From positions 620,001 to 684,000 of the forward strand of contig QAYY01000003.1 in NCBI GenBank assembly GCA_003054665.1: 64,000 bases of DNA. Reading direction: 5' to 3'. Source of the stretch: Opitutaceae bacterium EW11 (GTDB lineage Bacteria > Verrucomicrobiota > Verrucomicrobiia > Opitutales > Opitutaceae). The notes under the pieces are model-generated. The model saw only the letters and a list, made by a program, of their open reading frames with translations. It was not told the origin of the DNA and ran no database searches. Made by a program: the position numbers and the translations under genes. Positions 61,970 to 64,000 of this stretch are shown one piece after another; the first letter of the stretch is position 1; every line of letters begins with the position of its first letter.

Positions 61970-62941
61970 ATGAATTCGTTTTTGACGCCGATTGCGGACG
62001 TGCCGGCTGACGACCTGCTGATGGATGCCTATTCGGAAGCGGTCTCCGGCGCAGTTGCCGCCTCCCATCCCGCCGTCGTGCACATCGAGGTAAAAGGGAA
62101 CGACGCTCCCGGTGGCTCGGGCTCGGGTTTCTTCATTTCTCCGGACGGCTATATCGTGACCAACAGCCACGTGGTGCACCGCGCCCGGGAGCTGCGGGTG
62201 TTCCTGGCGGACGGCCGGAAACTCACGGCAGATCTAGTTGGCGATGACCCCGAGACCGACTTGGCGGTGATCCGGGTCAGCGCGGACGATCTCTCGTATT
62301 TGAAACTTGCGGACAGCGCTTCCGTACGTCCCGGGCAGATTGCCATAGCGATTGGTTCGCCCATGGGATTTCAGCAAACCGTCACGGCGGGCATCGTGAG
62401 CGGACTGGGTCGGTCCTTGCGCAGCGCCTCGGGCCGCCTGATCGATAACGTCATTCAGACCGACGCGGCTCTCAATCCGGGCAACTCCGGCGGTCCGCTC
62501 GTGAACACCTCCGGCTTGGTGATCGGCGTGAACACTGCGATCATCCGCCCGGCGCAGGGAATCTGTTTCGCCATCGCGAGCAACACCGTGCGTTGGGTGG
62601 TCGGTCTCCTGATCAAAGATGGACGCATCCGCCGGAGCTACATCGGCGTGGCTGGCCAGACGGTGCCGCTGCTGCGGAAGGTCGCGCGCCACCATCATCT
62701 CGCACAAGACACCGGTGTACTCGTGGCGAACATCGAAGCGGGAAGTCCGGCCGAGCGTGCCGGCGTGCTGGAGGGCGACATACTCGTCGCGCTCGACGAC
62801 CAACCGACACCGGCCGTGGATGCCCTGCACAAGCTTCTGACGGGGGATCGCATCGGCGAACGCGCGCTCGTAGCGCTCCTGCGCGGAGTGGAGTTGCGCC
62901 GCCACGCGATCATTCCACTGGAGATTCCGGAACGGCCCTAG
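61970..62941 (+). CDS. HtrA/DegP-type trypsin-like serine protease with one PDZ domain
   Basis: From ATG 61970 the protein has 323 residues (ATG 61937 would add 11). The chymotrypsin-like domain has all three catalytic residues: His in VTNSHVVHRA, Asp in DPETDLAVIRV and Ser in NPGNSGGPLVN. A single PDZ domain follows (GVLVANIEAGSPAERAGVLEGD). No signal peptide or membrane helix is visible at the N-terminus, unusual for this periplasmic family, so it may act in the cytoplasm. It is not part of the polysaccharide locus. Only about 35 bases separate the start from the divergent-facing esterase leader region. Confidence 0.88.
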   Translation: MNSFLTPIADVPADDLLMDAYSEAVSGAVAASHPAVVHIEVKGNDAPGGSGSGFFISPDGYIVTNSHVVHRARELRVFLADGRKLTADLVGDDPETDLAVIRVSADDLSYLKLADSASVRPGQIAIAIGSPMGFQQTVTAGIVSGLGRSLRSASGRLIDNVIQTDAALNPGNSGGPLVNTSGLVIGVNTAIIRPAQGICFAIASNTVRWVVGLLIKDGRIRRSYIGVAGQTVPLLRKVARHHHLAQDTGVLVANIEAGSPAERAGVLEGDILVALDDQPTPAVDALHKLLTGDRIGERALVALLRGVELRRHAIIPLEIPERP

Positions 62942-63080
62942 ACGCAGCTCACGTCCCATGGGCGATTGCGCAGCAATCCATGATTCGCCGTCGGCTTGGC
63001 CAGTCTCCCGAGATTGTCGGGCGGCGGCTCCCATCCGCGGAGCCCGGCCAAGTCCGGGCCTCCTGCGATTTTGGGCGACA

Positions 63081-63115
63081 AAAAGGCCGCAACTCATTGC
63101 GAGCTGCGGCCTTTT
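63081..63115. terminator. Bidirectional rho-independent terminator
   Basis: AAAAGGCCGCA (63081-63091) and TGCGGCCTTTT (63105-63115) make a perfect 11-base stem including the A/T tracts. It can serve the HtrA-type gene on the plus strand and the remnant after the tRNA gene on the minus strand (T5 on that side). Confidence 0.8.
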
Positions 63116-63117
63116 AA

Positions 63118-63136
63118 AGTGGCGCCCCCACGGGGA
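63118..63136. repeat. Second copy of the tRNA-Glu 3' end (direct repeat with 63298-63316)
   Basis: The 19 bases at 63118-63136 are identical to 63298-63316, which hold the last part of the tRNA-Glu gene including the encoded CCA. The copies are exactly 180 bases apart, and each is followed on the minus strand by a terminator hairpin. No full tRNA can be folded from the second copy. It may be an attachment-site remnant or the remains of a second tRNA gene. Confidence 0.6.
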
Positions 63137-63157
63137 TTGGCGGGCGTCTGGCGCCCG

Positions 63158-63194
63158 TCCCACCGCCAAGCGGTGGGATCAACGCTGCGCGTTG
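63158..63194. repeat. Two adjacent short hairpins between the tRNA 3'-end repeats
   Basis: TCCCACCGC-CAA-GCGGTGGGA (63158-63178) and CAACGC-TGC-GCGTTG (63180-63194) are perfect inverted repeats with 3-base loops, placed side by side. They resemble REP-type units. No function assigned. Confidence 0.45.
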
Positions 63195-63255
63195 CCCCTC
63201 TTGCTTCGCTCGTCGAACCCTTGGATTCGCTTCCCCGTGGACCTGATTTGGCCAG

Positions 63256-63292
63256 AAAAACGGCCCAACCCGGTATTGACCAAGTTGGGCCG
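63256..63292 (-). terminator. Rho-independent terminator of the tRNA-Glu gene
   Basis: On the minus strand CGGCCCAAC (63292-63284) and GTTGGGCCG (63269-63261) form a perfect 9-base stem, followed by TTTTT (63260-63256). It begins 8 bases after the tRNA 3' end. Confidence 0.88.
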
Positions 63293-63299
63293 AAAAGAG

Positions 63300-63374
63300 T
63301 GGCGCCCCCACGGGGAATCGAACCCCGCTTTGAAGATTGAGAATCTCCTGTCCTAACCGATAGACGATGAGGGC
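63300..63374 (-). tRNA. tRNA-Glu (anticodon CTC)
   Basis: Read on the minus strand, a full cloverleaf forms. Acceptor: GCCCTCA with TGGGGGC (one G-T pair). D-arm: GTCTATCGGTTAGGAC. Anticodon arm: GGAGA-TTCTCAA-TCTTC, with anticodon CTC. Variable loop: four bases. T-arm: CGGGG-TTCGATT-CCCCG. The discriminator is G and CCA is encoded in the DNA (63302-63300). CTC reads the Glu codon GAG. Confidence 0.95.
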
Positions 63375-63390
63375 GGCTGAGGAGCGAAGA

Positions 63391-63417
63391 GAGTTAGAGG
63401 ATTTTTCGGGCTGTCAA
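63391..63417 (-). promoter_or_regulatory. Candidate promoter of the tRNA-Glu gene
   Basis: On the minus strand TTGACA (63417-63412) is followed after 15 bases by TAACTC (63396-63391), 17 bases before the tRNA. The -35 is a perfect match; the spacer is short and the -10 weak. Confidence 0.4.
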
Positions 63418-63593
63418 CTCCCGCGTTCTGGCGTCTTTGCGATGTCGCTGCTCTTTGCAGGAACCGCTGAAACCGCGTCCCTTCGCTTCCAGCTGTCCGC
63501 TCCGCCACAAAGGGTGGAACTAGGGGTTGCTTCTGGCTTGGCCTGGTTCATCAAAAAGCGAAAGGCGCGTTGCCTATCGACCCGGAGGCCTTC

Positions 63594-64000
63594 TTGAAAC
63601 AGCAGTCGCTCCATTTTTTGGTCGTCGAGGATCAGACGATTCTGCGGAAACTGCTCCACTCGCATCTCACGGAGGAGTTCCCGGGATGCCGGATCACCGA
63701 GGCGAGCTCGATGGCCGAGCTGACGAAAATCGATTTTTCCCAACTTCGTCCGGATCTCGCGATCGTCGATCTCGAATTGCCGGATGGAAACGCGCTGGAC
63801 TGGGTGGAGGAGCGTGTGAGGGCGCCCGACCAGCCCAAGGTGATCATTCTCACCTCCGTCGAGGAGGACTACGTGCTCTTCCGCGCGATTCACTCGAACC
63901 TGCCGGGCTTCGTTCACAAGAACGACGACACCACGATCCTGCACCTCGCGATCAAAACGGTTCTGGCGGGGGGAGTGTTTTTTTCACCGACCGTGCGAAA
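63594..64000 (+). CDS. Response regulator (receiver domain), 3' part beyond window
   Basis: The frame is open from TTG 63594 to the right edge. The start is decided by a GGAGG ribosome-binding site at 63583-63587, 6 bases upstream. The 135 visible residues form a receiver domain: acidic pocket VVEDQTI, phospho-acceptor Asp in LAIVDLELPDG, Thr in VIILTSVEED and Lys in FVHKNDD. The missing part probably holds a LuxR-type DNA-binding domain, because the receiver ends in ILHLAIKTVLAGGVFFSP, as in NarL-type proteins (inference). No kinase gene is visible nearby. Confidence 0.85.
   Translation, partial: MKQQSLHFLVVEDQTILRKLLHSHLTEEFPGCRITEASSMAELTKIDFSQLRPDLAIVDLELPDGNALDWVEERVRAPDQPKVIILTSVEEDYVLFRAIHSNLPGFVHKNDDTTILHLAIKTVLAGGVFFSPTVR

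Noticed and set aside
63158-63194. CRISPR array
   Set aside because: The two hairpins differ in sequence and are not regularly repeated; no cas gene is near.
63141-63256. Possible second tRNA between the repeats
   Set aside because: Only the 3' end of a tRNA is present; no T-loop TTCGA, anticodon arm or 5' acceptor half can be matched.

Overview
The window is GC-rich (roughly 63-65 % by eye), tightly packed and almost entirely devoted to breaking down a complex plant polysaccharide. Family content (one TonB-dependent receptor without a visible SusD partner, LacI and AraC regulators, SSS and NCS1 transporters, many GH78/GH95/GH106/GH127/GH2 enzymes, few Shine-Dalgarno sites) suggests a verrucomicrobium of the Opitutaceae type. 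That placement is an inference from gene content; no rRNA is present.

Layout. (1) 1-1184, minus: the 5' part of a secreted C25/caspase-like peptidase, cut by the left edge. (2) 13272 down to 1611, minus: an operon of SSS transporter, Fe-alcohol dehydrogenase, DapA-type aldolase, DUF1537 kinase, PdxA2-like dehydrogenase, a sialidase-like propeller and a GH2 with malectin domain. A LacI gene (14655-13513) lies upstream, with palindromic operators at this operon's promoter and in the LacI/TonB divergent region. (3) 14779-33001, plus: TonB-dependent receptor, terminator, then MGH1-like glycosidase, beta-helix/DUF6298-like fusion, DUF5060 protein, GH43-like protein, MFS transporter, sialidase-like protein, GH78 and GH95. 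(4) 33919-33059, minus: AraC regulator. (5) 34100-48336, plus: FucI-like isomerase, split transketolase, FGGY kinase, GH127, NCS1 permease, a 60-residue membrane protein, a cytosolic GH78, a possible 44-residue membrane protein, and GlcD/GlcF-type oxidase subunits. (6) 54393 down to 48632, minus: GH95 and GH78 with a discoidin-like insert; 54806-60304, plus: GH106 and GH42; 61857-60358, minus: SASA acetylesterase. (7) 61970-64000: HtrA-like protease, tRNA-Glu(CTC) with terminators and a duplicated tRNA 3' end, and the start of a response regulator that runs off the right edge.

How the genes may work together. The glycosidase set (GH106, GH78 x3, GH95 x2, GH127, GH2, GH42, GH43, sialidase-like, DUF5060, acetylesterase) resembles what is needed for rhamnogalacturonan, and in particular for the side chains of rhamnogalacturonan II (RG-II). 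Two intracellular gene sets make sense as routes for rare RG-II sugars. The aldolase/ADH/DUF1537/PdxA2 set could turn Dha (3-deoxy-D-lyxo-heptulosaric acid) into pyruvate, D-threonate and then dihydroxyacetone phosphate. The isomerase/kinase/split-transketolase set matches the logic of the D-apiose to D-apulose 4-phosphate transketolase route. Both assignments are inference: the families are seen in the sequence, the substrates are not.
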